Assembly (NCBI GenBank): GCA_041628615.1
Contig: JBFKOW010000058.1
Location: forward strand, 1-18,128
Length of the DNA stretch: 18,128 nucleotides
Reading direction: 5' to 3'
DNA from: JAMWZF01 sp041628615
GTDB taxonomy: Bacteria > Pseudomonadota > Alphaproteobacteria > Rhodobacterales > Rhodobacteraceae
Shown: positions 1 to 7,379 of the stretch, one piece after another
Numbering within the stretch: the stretch's first letter is position 1
How the letters are laid out: the number at the start of each line of letters is the position of its first letter
Made by a program: the position numbers and the translations under genes
Notes under the pieces: generated by a model
Databases searched by the model: none
What the model was told of the DNA's origin: nothing
What the model saw: the letters and a program-made list of their open reading frames with translations, nothing else

Positions 1-879
1 GCCCTGGCCGAGCGGTTCCCGCGGCTGAAGCAGGTCGGGCTGTGCCACTCGGTGCAGAACACGGTCGAGGAACTGGCCCACGATCTCGACATCCCGCAGG
101 CCGACATCCGCTTCCGGGTGGCCGGGGTGAACCACGTCGCCTTCTTCCTGCGGCTGGAGGACGCCGCGGGCCGGTCGCTCTACTCGCGGCTGCGCGACGG
201 CTACCGCGCCGGGCGGCTGCCCAAGCCGCCGCTGGTCCATGCCCGCTGCTGGAACGCGGTCCGCTACGAGGTGATGGACCAGCTGGGCTATTTCTGCACC
301 GAAAGCTCGGAGCACCTCGCCGAATACGTGCCGTGGTTCATCAAGGAGGGCCGCGAGGACCTGATCGAGACCTTCCGCATACCGCTCGACGAATACCCGA
401 AGCGCTGCATCGAGCAGGCCGCGGCCTGGGCGGAGCAGGCCCGCGGGCTGGACGCCGCCGCCGGGATCGCGGTGGAGAAGAGCCACGAATTCGCCGCCGA
501 GATCATGAACGCGGTGGTCACGGACCGGCCCTACACGATCTACGGCAACCTGCCCAATGCCGGGCAGATGCCGCAGCTTCCCGCCGGCGCGGCGGTCGAG
601 GTGCCCTGCCTCGTGGACGCGAACGGGGTGCAGCCCAGCGTGGTGGACGACGTGCCGCCGCAACTCGTCGCGCTGATGCGCAGCCAGATCAACGTGCAGG
701 AACTGGTGGTCCGGGCGCTGGTCGACGAGGAACCCGAGCACATCTACCACGCCGCGATGATGGACCCGCACACCGCCGCCGAACTGGACCTGCGCCAGAT
801 CCGGGCGCTGGTGGACGACCTGCGCGCGGCCCATGGCGACTGGCTGCCGGGCTGGGCACGGCTGCCCCGCGCGGCATGA
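1..879 (+). CDS. melA: Alpha-galactosidase, glycoside hydrolase family 4 (3' part)
   Basis: The gene enters from the left edge; 292 residues of its C-terminal part are visible, in frame from base 1. GH4 enzymes are cytoplasmic and need NAD+ and Mn2+, cleaving by transient oxidation at C3. The fragment shows C15-H-S-V, the GH4 signature that marks alpha-galactosidases (other GH4 specificities have CHE, CHG, CDMP or CNVP here), and GVNH45. C15 and H45 are the expected Mn2+ ligands, with spacing close to that in characterised members. Further on is YFCTESSEHLAEYVPW, typical of the family. The N-terminal NAD-binding Rossmann domain lies outside the window. A GTG at 52 is only an internal Val codon, because the conserved CHSV motif lies before it. 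The stop overlaps the next start (ATGA). Expected role: hydrolysis of imported melibiose/raffinose-type alpha-galactosides to galactose, which the following genes oxidise. The alpha-galactosidase call is confident; the physiological substrate is inferred. Confidence 0.92.
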   Translation, partial: ALAERFPRLKQVGLCHSVQNTVEELAHDLDIPQADIRFRVAGVNHVAFFLRLEDAAGRSLYSRLRDGYRAGRLPKPPLVHARCWNAVRYEVMDQLGYFCTESSEHLAEYVPWFIKEGREDLIETFRIPLDEYPKRCIEQAAAWAEQARGLDAAAGIAVEKSHEFAAEIMNAVVTDRPYTIYGNLPNAGQMPQLPAGAAVEVPCLVDANGVQPSVVDDVPPQLVALMRSQINVQELVVRALVDEEPEHIYHAAMMDPHTAAELDLRQIRALVDDLRAAHGDWLPGWARLPRAA

Positions 880-1622
880 GCGGCGGCCCGACCTATCCCG
901 ACCTCGCCGGCAAGTCGGTCCTCGTGACCGGCGGCGCCTCGGGGATCGGCCTGTCGCTGGTGCGCGGCTTCCGCGAGCAGGGCGCGCGGGTCGCCCTGCT
1001 CGACCTCGCCGACCCGCCGGCCGGACTCGATGCCCATGCGGAACGCTGCGACGTGACCGACACCGCCGCGCTGCGCGCCGCGATGGACCGGGCGGCGGCG
1101 GCGCAGGGGCCGATCGACGTGCTGGTCAACAACGTCGCCAGCGACATGCGCTTCGACAGCCTGGACGTGACCGAGGCCGAGTGGGACGCCCAGCACGCGG
1201 TGAACCTGCGCCACGTCTTCTTCGCCGCGCAGCACGCGGCGCGGGCGATGGCGGCGCGGGGCGCGGGCGGGGTGATCCTGAACCTGTCCTCCATCGTCTA
1301 CATGATGCCGGCGGGCGGCATGACCCCCTACGCCACCGCCAAGGCGGCGATCACCGGCATGACCCGGGCGCTGGCCCGCGACTGGGGCGTCCACGGCATC
1401 AGGGTCAACGCGCTCGCCCCCGGCATGGTCCTGACCGAACGGCAGTTGCGCGACTGGATCACCGAGGAGGTGAAGGCGGCGGTGCTCGACCGGCAGGCGC
1501 TGAAGATCGAGCTTGGCCCCGACGACATGATCGGCCCGGCGCTGTTCCTCGCCTCCACGGCAAGCCGGGCGATCACCGGCCAGTGCCTCGTGGCCGATGC
1601 CGGCGTGGTGGGGACCGGATGA
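876..1622 (+). CDS. Short-chain dehydrogenase/reductase, probable D-galactose 1-dehydrogenase
   Basis: This 248-residue classical SDR has the cofactor motif TGGASGIG near residues 14-21, a divergent NNVAS in place of the usual NNAG, and the catalytic set S139, Y152, K156 (YATAK). LLDLAD after the second beta strand has an acidic residue, which favours NAD+ over NADP+, though this is only a rule of thumb. Its start overlaps the melA stop and its stop overlaps the dgoK start (both ATGA), so translation is probably coupled. Sequence alone cannot fix an SDR substrate. Lying between an alpha-galactosidase and dgoK-dgoA-lactonase genes, it best fits the first oxidation of the De Ley-Doudoroff pathway: galactose to galactono-lactone with NAD+. 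Alternatives are dehydrogenases for L-arabinose, D-fucose or another aldose. The SDR family is certain; the substrate is inferred from neighbours. Confidence 0.85.
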   Translation: MSGGPTYPDLAGKSVLVTGGASGIGLSLVRGFREQGARVALLDLADPPAGLDAHAERCDVTDTAALRAAMDRAAAAQGPIDVLVNNVASDMRFDSLDVTEAEWDAQHAVNLRHVFFAAQHAARAMAARGAGGVILNLSSIVYMMPAGGMTPYATAKAAITGMTRALARDWGVHGIRVNALAPGMVLTERQLRDWITEEVKAAVLDRQALKIELGPDDMIGPALFLASTASRAITGQCLVADAGVVGTG

Positions 1623-2524
1623 GCGCGGCGGCGAACACCTCGGGGCCGGTGGCCTGGATCGCGGTGGACTGGGGGACCTCGCGGCTGCGCGGCTGGGCGA
1701 TGGCGGCCGACGGCCGCCCGGTCGAGGCCCGCGACAGCGCCGACGGCATGGGCGGCCTCGCCCCCGACCAGTTCGGCCCGGCGCTCGACCGGCTGACCGC
1801 CGGCTGGCCGGGCGATGTCCCGGTGATCGCCTGCGGCATGGTCGGGTCGCGGCAGGGCTGGGTCGAGGCGCCCTACGCCGCGGTGCCCTGCGCGCCGCTG
1901 GCGGTGACCCCGGTCCGGGTGCCCGGCCCCCGCGCGGTCCACATCGTGCCCGGACTCAAGCAGGCCGCGCCGCCCGACGTGATGCGCGGCGAGGAAACCC
2001 AGATCGCCGGCTACCTTGCCGCCCATCCGGGCTGGGATGGGGTGATCTGCCTGCCCGGCACCCATACCAAGTGGGCCGAGATCAGCGCCGGCGAGGTGGT
2101 GTCGTTCCGCACCTTCATGACCGGGGAGCTTTACGCCCTGCTGTCCGCCCATTCGGTCCTGCGCCACTCGGTGGCCGAGGGCTGGGACGAGGCGGCCTTC
2201 GCGGCGGGGGTGGACGACGCGATCGCGCGGCCTGCCGAGATCGCCGCGCTGCTGTTCCGGATTCGCGCCGACCACCTGCTGAACGGCACCGCGCCGGGGC
2301 GGGCCGCGGCGCGGCTGTCGGGCCTGCTGATCGGCGCCGAACTGGCCGCGGCCCGGCCCTACTGGCTGGGCCGGGAGGTGGCGATCATCGGCGCCTACCG
2401 GATCGCCGCGGCCTATGCCGCCGCCCTGTCGGCGCAGGCCGTTCCGGTGGACCGGGCCGGGGCCGAGGACATGACGTTGCGCGGGCTGGCCGCCGCGCGC
2501 CTGCTGCTGGGAGCGACCCGATGA
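1619..2524 (+). CDS. dgoK: 2-dehydro-3-deoxygalactonokinase
   Basis: This 301-residue kinase phosphorylates 2-dehydro-3-deoxy-D-galactonate (KDGal) with ATP to give KDPGal, the fourth step of oxidative galactose catabolism, in the cytoplasm. It carries the DgoK hallmarks in order: the N-terminal phosphate-binding strand IAVDWGTSRLRGW (residues about 14-26), CGMVGSRQGWVEAPY (72-86), RGEETQIAG (123-131) and LPGTHTKW (145-152). Length matches the family at about 290-310 residues. The gene starts within the SDR stop and ends within the dgoA start, both ATGA overlaps. Pairing with dgoA directly downstream is the usual arrangement, and it strongly supports galactonate rather than gluconate catabolism because KDG kinases of the Entner-Doudoroff route (PfkB fold) look quite different. 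No truncation or frameshift is seen. Confidence 0.95.
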   Translation: MSAAANTSGPVAWIAVDWGTSRLRGWAMAADGRPVEARDSADGMGGLAPDQFGPALDRLTAGWPGDVPVIACGMVGSRQGWVEAPYAAVPCAPLAVTPVRVPGPRAVHIVPGLKQAAPPDVMRGEETQIAGYLAAHPGWDGVICLPGTHTKWAEISAGEVVSFRTFMTGELYALLSAHSVLRHSVAEGWDEAAFAAGVDDAIARPAEIAALLFRIRADHLLNGTAPGRAAARLSGLLIGAELAAARPYWLGREVAIIGAYRIAAAYAAALSAQAVPVDRAGAEDMTLRGLAAARLLLGATR

Positions 2525-3138
2525 CCGACCGACCGCTGATCGCCATCCTGCGGGGCATCACCCCCGCCGAGGCCGCCGCCGCCGCCGAGGCGCTGGTCGC
2601 CGCCGGGATCACCGTGATCGAGGTGCCGCTGAATTCCCCCGAACCGTTCGACAGCATCGCCGCGATGAAGGCGGAGGTCGGGGAGGCGGCAACGGTGGGG
2701 GCCGGGACCGTGCTGACCGAGGCCGAGGTCGCCGCGGTCGCGGACGCCGGCGGCCAGATCGTCGTCTCGCCCGACTGCAACCCGGCGGTGATCGCCGCCA
2801 CCCGCGCCCGCGGCCTGCAAAGCTGGCCCGGCATCATGACCCCGACCGAAGCCTTCGCCGCGATCCGCGCCGGGGCCACGGGGTTGAAGCTGTTCCCCGG
2901 CTCTCTGATCGGACCGGCGGGGCTGAAGGCGATGAAGGCGGTGCTGCCCGAGGCGGTGCCGGTCTACGCGGTGGGCGGCGCCGGGCCGGGCACCTTCGCG
3001 CACTGGATCGGCGCGGGGGCGAGCGGCTTCGGCATCGGCACCGCGCTCTACACGCCGGGCCTGTCCACCGCCGAGATCGCGTCCCGCGCGGCGGCGATCG
3101 TCGCCGCCTACGACGAGGCGGCGGGGGCCGCGGCATGA
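2521..3138 (+). CDS. dgoA: 2-dehydro-3-deoxy-6-phosphogalactonate aldolase
   Basis: This 205-residue class I aldolase splits KDPGal into pyruvate and glyceraldehyde 3-phosphate. The N-terminus PLIAILRGITPAEA closely resembles E. coli DgoA. E34 in IEVPLNSP is the expected acid/base residue and K123 in GLKLFPGS the Schiff-base lysine. GAGTVLTEAEV and YAVGGAGPGTF are further conserved loops of the KDPG/KDPGal aldolase barrel. The PLNSP loop favours the galacto-specific enzyme over KDPG aldolase (Eda), whose equivalent reads more like TLRT. The ATG lies inside the dgoK stop and the stop lies inside the lactonase start, so translation is probably coupled. In E. coli, dgoA sits with dgoK and a galactonate dehydratase dgoD; no dehydratase gene is visible here. 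Confidence 0.95.
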   Translation: MTDRPLIAILRGITPAEAAAAAEALVAAGITVIEVPLNSPEPFDSIAAMKAEVGEAATVGAGTVLTEAEVAAVADAGGQIVVSPDCNPAVIAATRARGLQSWPGIMTPTEAFAAIRAGATGLKLFPGSLIGPAGLKAMKAVLPEAVPVYAVGGAGPGTFAHWIGAGASGFGIGTALYTPGLSTAEIASRAAAIVAAYDEAAGAAA

Positions 3139-3977
3139 TCTTCGACGACACCGCCTGCACGCTGGGCGAGGGTCCGCTGTGGCATCCGGGCCGGGGACAA
3201 CTGTTCTGGTTCGACATCCTCAACCGCCGGCTGCTGACCCGCGAGGCGGAGCGGACCCGTCACTGGCAGTTCGATACCTACGTCTCGGCGGCGGGCTGGG
3301 TCGACGACGACCGGCTGCTGGTCGCCAGCGCCCGCGAGCTGTTCCTGCTCGACCTCCAGACCGGCGCGACCGACCCGGTCTGTCCGCTCGAAGCCGACGA
3401 CCCGGTGACCCGGTCGAACGACGGCCGGGCCGATCCCTGGGGCGGGTTCTGGATCGGCACGATGGGGATCGCCGCCGAACCCGGCGCGGGCGCGATCTAC
3501 CGCTACCACAAGGGCGAATTGCGCAAGCTGTTCGGCGGGATCACGATCTCGAACGCGATCTGCTTTCCGCCGGATGGCGGCCACGCGGTGTTCACCGACA
3601 CGCCGCGGCAGCAGATCATGCGGGTGCGGCTCGACAGCGACGGCTGGCCCGCCGGCGACCCCGAGGTCTGGATCGACGTCGCCGGCACCCCCTGGCGGCC
3701 CGATGGCGCGGTGTTCGACGCCGAGGGCCGGTTCTGGAACGCGCAATGGGGCACCGGGCGGGTCGCCTGCTACGGCCCCGACGGCGCGTTTCTCGACGCC
3801 ATCGGCTTTGCCGCGACCCAGACCACGTGCCCGGCCTTCGGCGGCCCGGACCTGTCCACCCTGTTCTGCACCTCGGCCGCCGAGGGGCTGAAACACGACC
3901 TCAACCCGCACCAGGGCAAGACCTTCGCCTGCGCCTCCGGAACGCGCGGGCAGGCCGAGCACCGGGTGCTCCTCTGA
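3135..3977 (+). CDS. SMP-30/gluconolactonase family sugar lactonase, probable galactonolactonase
   Basis: This 280-residue six-bladed beta-propeller hydrolase belongs to the SMP-30/gluconolactonase/LRE family. The likely divalent-metal ligands are E12 (LGEGPLWHP), N140 (ISNAICF) and D190 (RPDGAVFD), with N95 (TRSNDGRADPWG) in the substrate-side loop; the spacing matches that known for SMP-30. The IGTMG and GRFWNAQWG segments are also characteristic. There is no signal peptide, so it is cytoplasmic. By position, it opens the galactono-lactone made by the SDR to galactonate. Family members also act on glucono-, xylono- and arabinono-lactones, so the exact substrate is inferred from dgoK/dgoA. 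The start overlaps the dgoA stop (ATGA). A 28-base gap separates it from the beta-galactosidase gene. Confidence 0.88.
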   Translation: MIFDDTACTLGEGPLWHPGRGQLFWFDILNRRLLTREAERTRHWQFDTYVSAAGWVDDDRLLVASARELFLLDLQTGATDPVCPLEADDPVTRSNDGRADPWGGFWIGTMGIAAEPGAGAIYRYHKGELRKLFGGITISNAICFPPDGGHAVFTDTPRQQIMRVRLDSDGWPAGDPEVWIDVAGTPWRPDGAVFDAEGRFWNAQWGTGRVACYGPDGAFLDAIGFAATQTTCPAFGGPDLSTLFCTSAAEGLKHDLNPHQGKTFACASGTRGQAEHRVLL

Positions 3978-4005
3978 CCCTTCGATCCAAGGACCGATCC
4001 CGATC

Positions 4006-5916
4006 ATGAAACGCAGTCTCGGCGTCTGCTACTATCCCGAACACTGGCCCGAGGCGATCTGGGCCGAGGATGCCGCCCGGATGGCCGAGACCGGCCTGAC
4101 CTGGGTGCGGATCGGCGAGTTCGCGTGGTCCCGGCTGGAACCTCGGCGCGGCGAGTTCCACTGGGACTGGCTCGACCGCGCGATCGACACGCTTGCCGCG
4201 GCGGGGCTGAAGGTGGTGCTGGGCACGCCCACCGCGACGCCGCCGCGCTGGATGCTGGACCGGCATCCCGACATGCTCGCCGTCGATGCCGAGGGCCGGC
4301 CGCGCGGCTTCGGCTCGCGCCGGCATTACTGTTTCAGTCATTTCGGCTACCGCACCGAATGCGCCCGGATCGTCGAGAAGCTGGGCAACCGCTATGGCCG
4401 CAACCCCCATGTCGCGGCCTGGCAGATCGACAACGAATACGGCTGCCACGATACCGTGCTGTCCTATTCCGAGGCGGCGCTGCACGGCTTCCGCAAGTGG
4501 CTGCACGCCCGCTACAAGGGCGACATCGGGGCGCTGAACCGGGCCTGGGGCAACGTGTTCTGGTCGATGGACTACGCCGATTTCGACGATATCGGCCTGC
4601 CCAACCTGACTGTGACAGAACCGAACCCGTCCCACGTGATGGACTTCCGCCGCTTCGCCTCGGACGAGGTGGTGGTGTTCAACCAGATCCAGGTCGACCT
4701 GCTGCGCAGCCGGACGGACGCGCCGCTGCTGCACAACTACATGGGCCGGATCACCGAGTTCGATCACTACGCGGTGGGCGCCGACCTCGATATCGCCACC
4801 TGGGACAGCTACCCGATCGGGTTCCTGTCGGACCGGCTCGAGGCCACGCCCGAGCACAAGGCCCGGTTCCTGCGGCAGGGCGACCCGGACTTCCAGGCCT
4901 TCCACCACGACCTCTACCGCGGCGTCGGCCGGGGCCGGTGGTGGGTGATGGAACAGCAGCCCGGGCCGGTGAACTGGGCGCCGTGGAACCCCGCGCCGCT
5001 GCCCGGCATGGCCCGGCTCTGGGCCCACGAGGCCTTTGCCCACGGGGCCGAGGCGGTGTGCTATTTCCGCTGGCGGCAGGCGCCCTTCGCGCAGGAACAG
5101 AACCATGCCGGCCTGCTGCGCCCCGACAGCGCCCCGGCCCCGGCGCTGGGCGAGGCGGCCGAGGTCGCCCGGGAACTCGCGCAGCTGCCCGAGGGCGCGG
5201 GCTGCGCCCCGGCCGAGGCGGCGCTGGTCTTCGACTACGAAAGCGCCTGGGCCTGGGACACCCAGCCGCAGGGCGCCGATTTCTCGGCCTTCCGGCTGGC
5301 CTTTTCGGCCTACCGGGCGCTGCGCCGGGCGGGGCTGAACATCGACATCCTGCCGCCCGACGCGAGCGACCTGTCGGCCTACAAGGTGGTGCTCGCGCCG
5401 GGCCTGTTCACCCTGTCCGACCCGCTGCGCGCCGCGCTGGCCGGGGTCGGCGGCGTGGCGCTGGTCGGGCCGCGGTCCGGGCTCCGGACCCCGAACTTCG
5501 CCATCCCGGTGCCGCTGGGTCCGCGGCTCGCCGGTCTCGACGCGACGGTGGTCCTGTCCGAAAGCCTGCCCCCCGGCGTCTCGGTGCCGCTGGCCAACGG
5601 CGGCCGCTTCGTGCATTGGCGCGACGTGATCGAGGGCGACGCCGAGGTCCGGCTGGCCGCGACCGACGGCCATCCCGCCATCGCCGGTGGCGGATCGGTC
5701 CGGCTGCTCGCCGGCTGGCCCGACGACGCGACTTGGGACCTGATCCTGGGCGATGTCCTGGCCGAACTGGAGATGGATCACCTGAACCTGCCCGACGGCC
5801 TGCGGCTGCGCGACACCGAAACGCACCGGGTCCTGCTAAACTACGGCCCCGAGCCGGTGGAGTGGGACGGCGTCGTCCTGCCGCCTGCCGGGGTGTCCTG
5901 GCAGCCGCGGGGCTGA
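4006..5916 (+). CDS. Beta-galactosidase, glycoside hydrolase family 42
   Basis: This 636-residue clan GH-A enzyme hydrolyses beta-D-galactosides with retention. The N-terminus GVCYYPEHWPEAIWAEDAARM and TPTATPPRWM are classic GH42. The acid/base is E144 (QIDNEYGCH) and the nucleophile E316 (VMEQQPGPVNW), close to E141/E312 of the Thermus A4 enzyme. Domain order is the TIM barrel (about 1-390), trimerisation domain (about 395-590) and a short C-terminal beta domain. C109 is kept, but the cysteines that complete the structural zinc site in some members are replaced by S153, S155 and A158. No signal peptide is present, so it probably acts on imported galactosides. An AAGGA sequence lies about 12 bases before the ATG. 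It follows the lactonase gene by 28 bases and is the last gene of the galactoside operon. The bga family call is secure; the natural galactoside is unknown. Confidence 0.94.
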   Translation: MKRSLGVCYYPEHWPEAIWAEDAARMAETGLTWVRIGEFAWSRLEPRRGEFHWDWLDRAIDTLAAAGLKVVLGTPTATPPRWMLDRHPDMLAVDAEGRPRGFGSRRHYCFSHFGYRTECARIVEKLGNRYGRNPHVAAWQIDNEYGCHDTVLSYSEAALHGFRKWLHARYKGDIGALNRAWGNVFWSMDYADFDDIGLPNLTVTEPNPSHVMDFRRFASDEVVVFNQIQVDLLRSRTDAPLLHNYMGRITEFDHYAVGADLDIATWDSYPIGFLSDRLEATPEHKARFLRQGDPDFQAFHHDLYRGVGRGRWWVMEQQPGPVNWAPWNPAPLPGMARLWAHEAFAHGAEAVCYFRWRQAPFAQEQNHAGLLRPDSAPAPALGEAAEVARELAQLPEGAGCAPAEAALVFDYESAWAWDTQPQGADFSAFRLAFSAYRALRRAGLNIDILPPDASDLSAYKVVLAPGLFTLSDPLRAALAGVGGVALVGPRSGLRTPNFAIPVPLGPRLAGLDATVVLSESLPPGVSVPLANGGRFVHWRDVIEGDAEVRLAATDGHPAIAGGGSVRLLAGWPDDATWDLILGDVLAELEMDHLNLPDGLRLRDTETHRVLLNYGPEPVEWDGVVLPPAGVSWQPRG

Positions 5917-5926
5917 GCGCCGCGCC

Positions 5927-5969
5927 GCGCCGGGTGGCGCAAGTCCCCGGCGCCGCAGGCTCTTGCGCC
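5927..5969 (+). other. Two overlapping inverted repeats after the beta-galactosidase gene
   Basis: Two perfect 8-bp inverted repeats overlap here and cannot form together. The first is GCGCCGGG (5927-5934) with CCCGGCGC (5946-5953), loop 11. The second is GGCGCAAG (5936-5943) with CTTGCGCC (5962-5969), loop 18. Neither is followed by a T tract, so this is not a standard intrinsic terminator, but either hairpin could end or protect the operon transcript. In such GC-rich DNA chance repeats are common. Confidence 0.35.
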
Positions 5970-5990
5970 GCGCCGCCAGCCGTGCATACG
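5963..5990 (+). promoter_or_regulatory. Possible promoter for the glycine riboswitch transcript
   Basis: TTGCGC at 5963-5968 and CATACG at 5985-5990, 16 bases apart, resemble a weak sigma-70 promoter, and would start transcription just before the riboswitch at about 5997. The -10 match is only three of six, and the -35 lies in the arm of an inverted repeat. A promoter is expected in this gap because the riboswitch must head its own transcript, but the exact site is uncertain. Confidence 0.3.
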
Positions 5991-6000
5991 GTAGCGGCGT

Positions 6001-6163
6001 GTTCGGCGGGAGAACCCCCGCAAGGGGTGCCGAAGGAGCAACCGCCCCGGAAACTCTCAGGCCACCGGACCCCGGACACGACAGGAACTCTGGAGAGAGG
6101 CGCGGCCCACGCGGTGCGCGCCCGCCGAAGGGATAGCGATCTCAGGCGGAAGGACAGAGGGGG
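6001..6163 (+). promoter_or_regulatory. Tandem (two-aptamer) glycine riboswitch
   Basis: The leader of gcvT carries both glycine aptamers. Aptamer 1 (about 6001-6097) shows GGGAGAACC, then GCCGAAGGAGCAA, AACTCTCAGGC and AACTCTGGAGAG in the order of known gcvT riboswitches. Aptamer 2 (about 6098-6163) shows CCGCCGAAGGGATAGCGA, ATCTCAGGCGG and AAGGACAGAG. The two cores are separated only by the short purine linker GGAGAGAGG. The P3b arm of aptamer 2 is very short. Such RNAs bind glycine and usually turn on the glycine cleavage operon when glycine is abundant. Boundaries are approximate to a few bases. The gcvTHP genes immediately downstream confirm the call. Confidence 0.95.
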
Positions 6164-6206
6164 CATCGAGTTGCGGGCCGGTTCGAGGCCCGTCCTTGCG
6201 ATGCCC
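6161..6206 (+). promoter_or_regulatory. Long hairpin directly after aptamer 2, candidate expression platform
   Basis: GGGCATCG (6161-6168) pairs perfectly with CGATGCCC (6199-6206), and inside it CGGGCC (6174-6179) pairs with GGCCCG (6187-6192) around a 7-base loop. The outer arm begins on the GGG that ends aptamer 2, so hairpin and aptamer closure may compete. No T tract follows. The gcvT ribosome binding site (GGAGAG, 6234-6239) lies 28 bases further on and is not in the stem. How the switch acts (termination or translation) cannot be decided by eye. Confidence 0.55.
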
Positions 6207-6242
6207 GGAGGCCCTTGCGCCCCGGCCAGGACCGGAGAGACG

Positions 6243-7367
6243 ATGACCGACGAGGACCTCGCCACCACCCCGCTGACCGAGATGCATCGTGGCCTCGGCG
6301 CCCGCATGGTGCCCTTCGCCGGATACCTGATGCCGGTCCAGTTCGAGGGGGTGATGGCCGAACATGCCTGGACCCGCGGGCAGGCCGGGCTGTTCGACGT
6401 GAGCCACATGGGCCAGATCGTCGCCCGGCCCTGCGACGGTGGCGGCTGGGCCAGCCTCGCCCCGGCGCTCGAGGCGGCGATGCCGGTGGACCTCGTGGAC
6501 CTGCCCGAGGGACGCCAGCGCTACGGCCTGCTGACCAACGATGCCGGCGGGATCGAGGACGACCTGATGGTCGCCAACCGGGGCGATCACGGGTTCCTCG
6601 TGGTGAACGCCGCGAACAAGGCGGCGGACCTCGAACGGCTGCGGGGGCTTTGTCCGGATGTCGAGTTCGAGATGATCGGGGACCGCGCGCTGGTCGCGCT
6701 GCAGGGGCCCGCGGCCGAGGCGGTGCTGGCCGAACACGCGCCCGACTGCGCCGCGATGCGGTTCATGGACGTGGCGGTGACGCGGATCGGCGGCGTCGGG
6801 GCCTGGGTCTCGCGCTCGGGTTACACCGGCGAGGACGGGTTCGAGATCTCGCTCCCCGCCGGCGACGCCCCCGGCATCGTCGAGGCGTTGCTGGCCGACG
6901 ACAGGGTGCGGCCGATCGGGCTCGGGGCGCGGGATTCGCTGCGGCTCGAGGCCGGGCTCTGCCTGCACGGGCACGACATCGGGCCGGACACCACGCCGGT
7001 CGAGGCGGCGCTGACCTGGGCCGTCGGCAAGGTGCGGCGGACCGGCGGCGCCCGCGCCGGCGGCTTCCCCGGCGCCGACACCATCCTGCGCCAGATCGCC
7101 GGGGGCGCCCCGCGCAAGCGGGTCGGCCTGCGCCCCGAGGGCCGCGCGCCGATGCGCGAGGGCACCGCGCTGTTCGACGGCGACACCCCGGTCGGCGCGG
7201 TCACTTCGGGCGGCTTCGGGCCGACCGTGGGCGCGCCCGTCGCGATGGGCTATGTCGCGGCGGACCGTGCGCAGACCGGCACCGCCCTGACCGGCGAGGT
7301 GCGCGGCAAGCGCCTGCCCGTCGCCGTCGCCCCGCTTCCCTTCACCCAAGCCAACTTCAAGCGCTGA
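6243..7367 (+). CDS. gcvT: Aminomethyltransferase (glycine cleavage T-protein)
   Basis: This 374-residue T-protein takes the aminomethyl group from the lipoyl arm of H-protein, passes the methylene to tetrahydrofolate and releases ammonia. Conserved segments run in order: MVPFAGYLMPVQF (residues about 22-34), GLFDVSHMGQI, RYGLLTNDAGGIEDDLMV with the acidic pair D106-D107 in the region of the catalytic Asp, VALQGPAAEAVL, SRSGYTGEDGFEI, GLGARDSLRLEAGLCLHGHD, and in the C-terminal barrel GAVTSGGFGP and GYV. Length is normal. The ATG is chosen because GGAGAG lies four bases upstream and the protein start fits the family. It is the first gene after the tandem glycine riboswitch and sits 12 bases ahead of gcvH, so all three gcv genes are probably induced by glycine as one transcript. 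Confidence 0.97.
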   Translation: MTDEDLATTPLTEMHRGLGARMVPFAGYLMPVQFEGVMAEHAWTRGQAGLFDVSHMGQIVARPCDGGGWASLAPALEAAMPVDLVDLPEGRQRYGLLTNDAGGIEDDLMVANRGDHGFLVVNAANKAADLERLRGLCPDVEFEMIGDRALVALQGPAAEAVLAEHAPDCAAMRFMDVAVTRIGGVGAWVSRSGYTGEDGFEISLPAGDAPGIVEALLADDRVRPIGLGARDSLRLEAGLCLHGHDIGPDTTPVEAALTWAVGKVRRTGGARAGGFPGADTILRQIAGGAPRKRVGLRPEGRAPMREGTALFDGDTPVGAVTSGGFGPTVGAPVAMGYVAADRAQTGTALTGEVRGKRLPVAVAPLPFTQANFKR

Positions 7368-7379
7368 GGACCCCACGCC

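Noticed and set aside
52..54. GTG as a start for the first gene.
   Set aside because: The same frame is open from base 1, and the GH4 CHSV motif overlaps this codon, so it is an internal Val.
3901..5826. A long open frame on the - strand opposite the GH42 gene.
   Set aside because: It is Arg/Pro/Gly/His-rich with no family motifs and mirrors the GC-rich codon bias of the clearly recognised + strand gene.
4125..6242. A + strand frame that runs open from within the GH42 gene through the leader into gcvT.
   Set aside because: Only the gcvT part is coding; the rest crosses the GH42 gene out of frame and the riboswitch.
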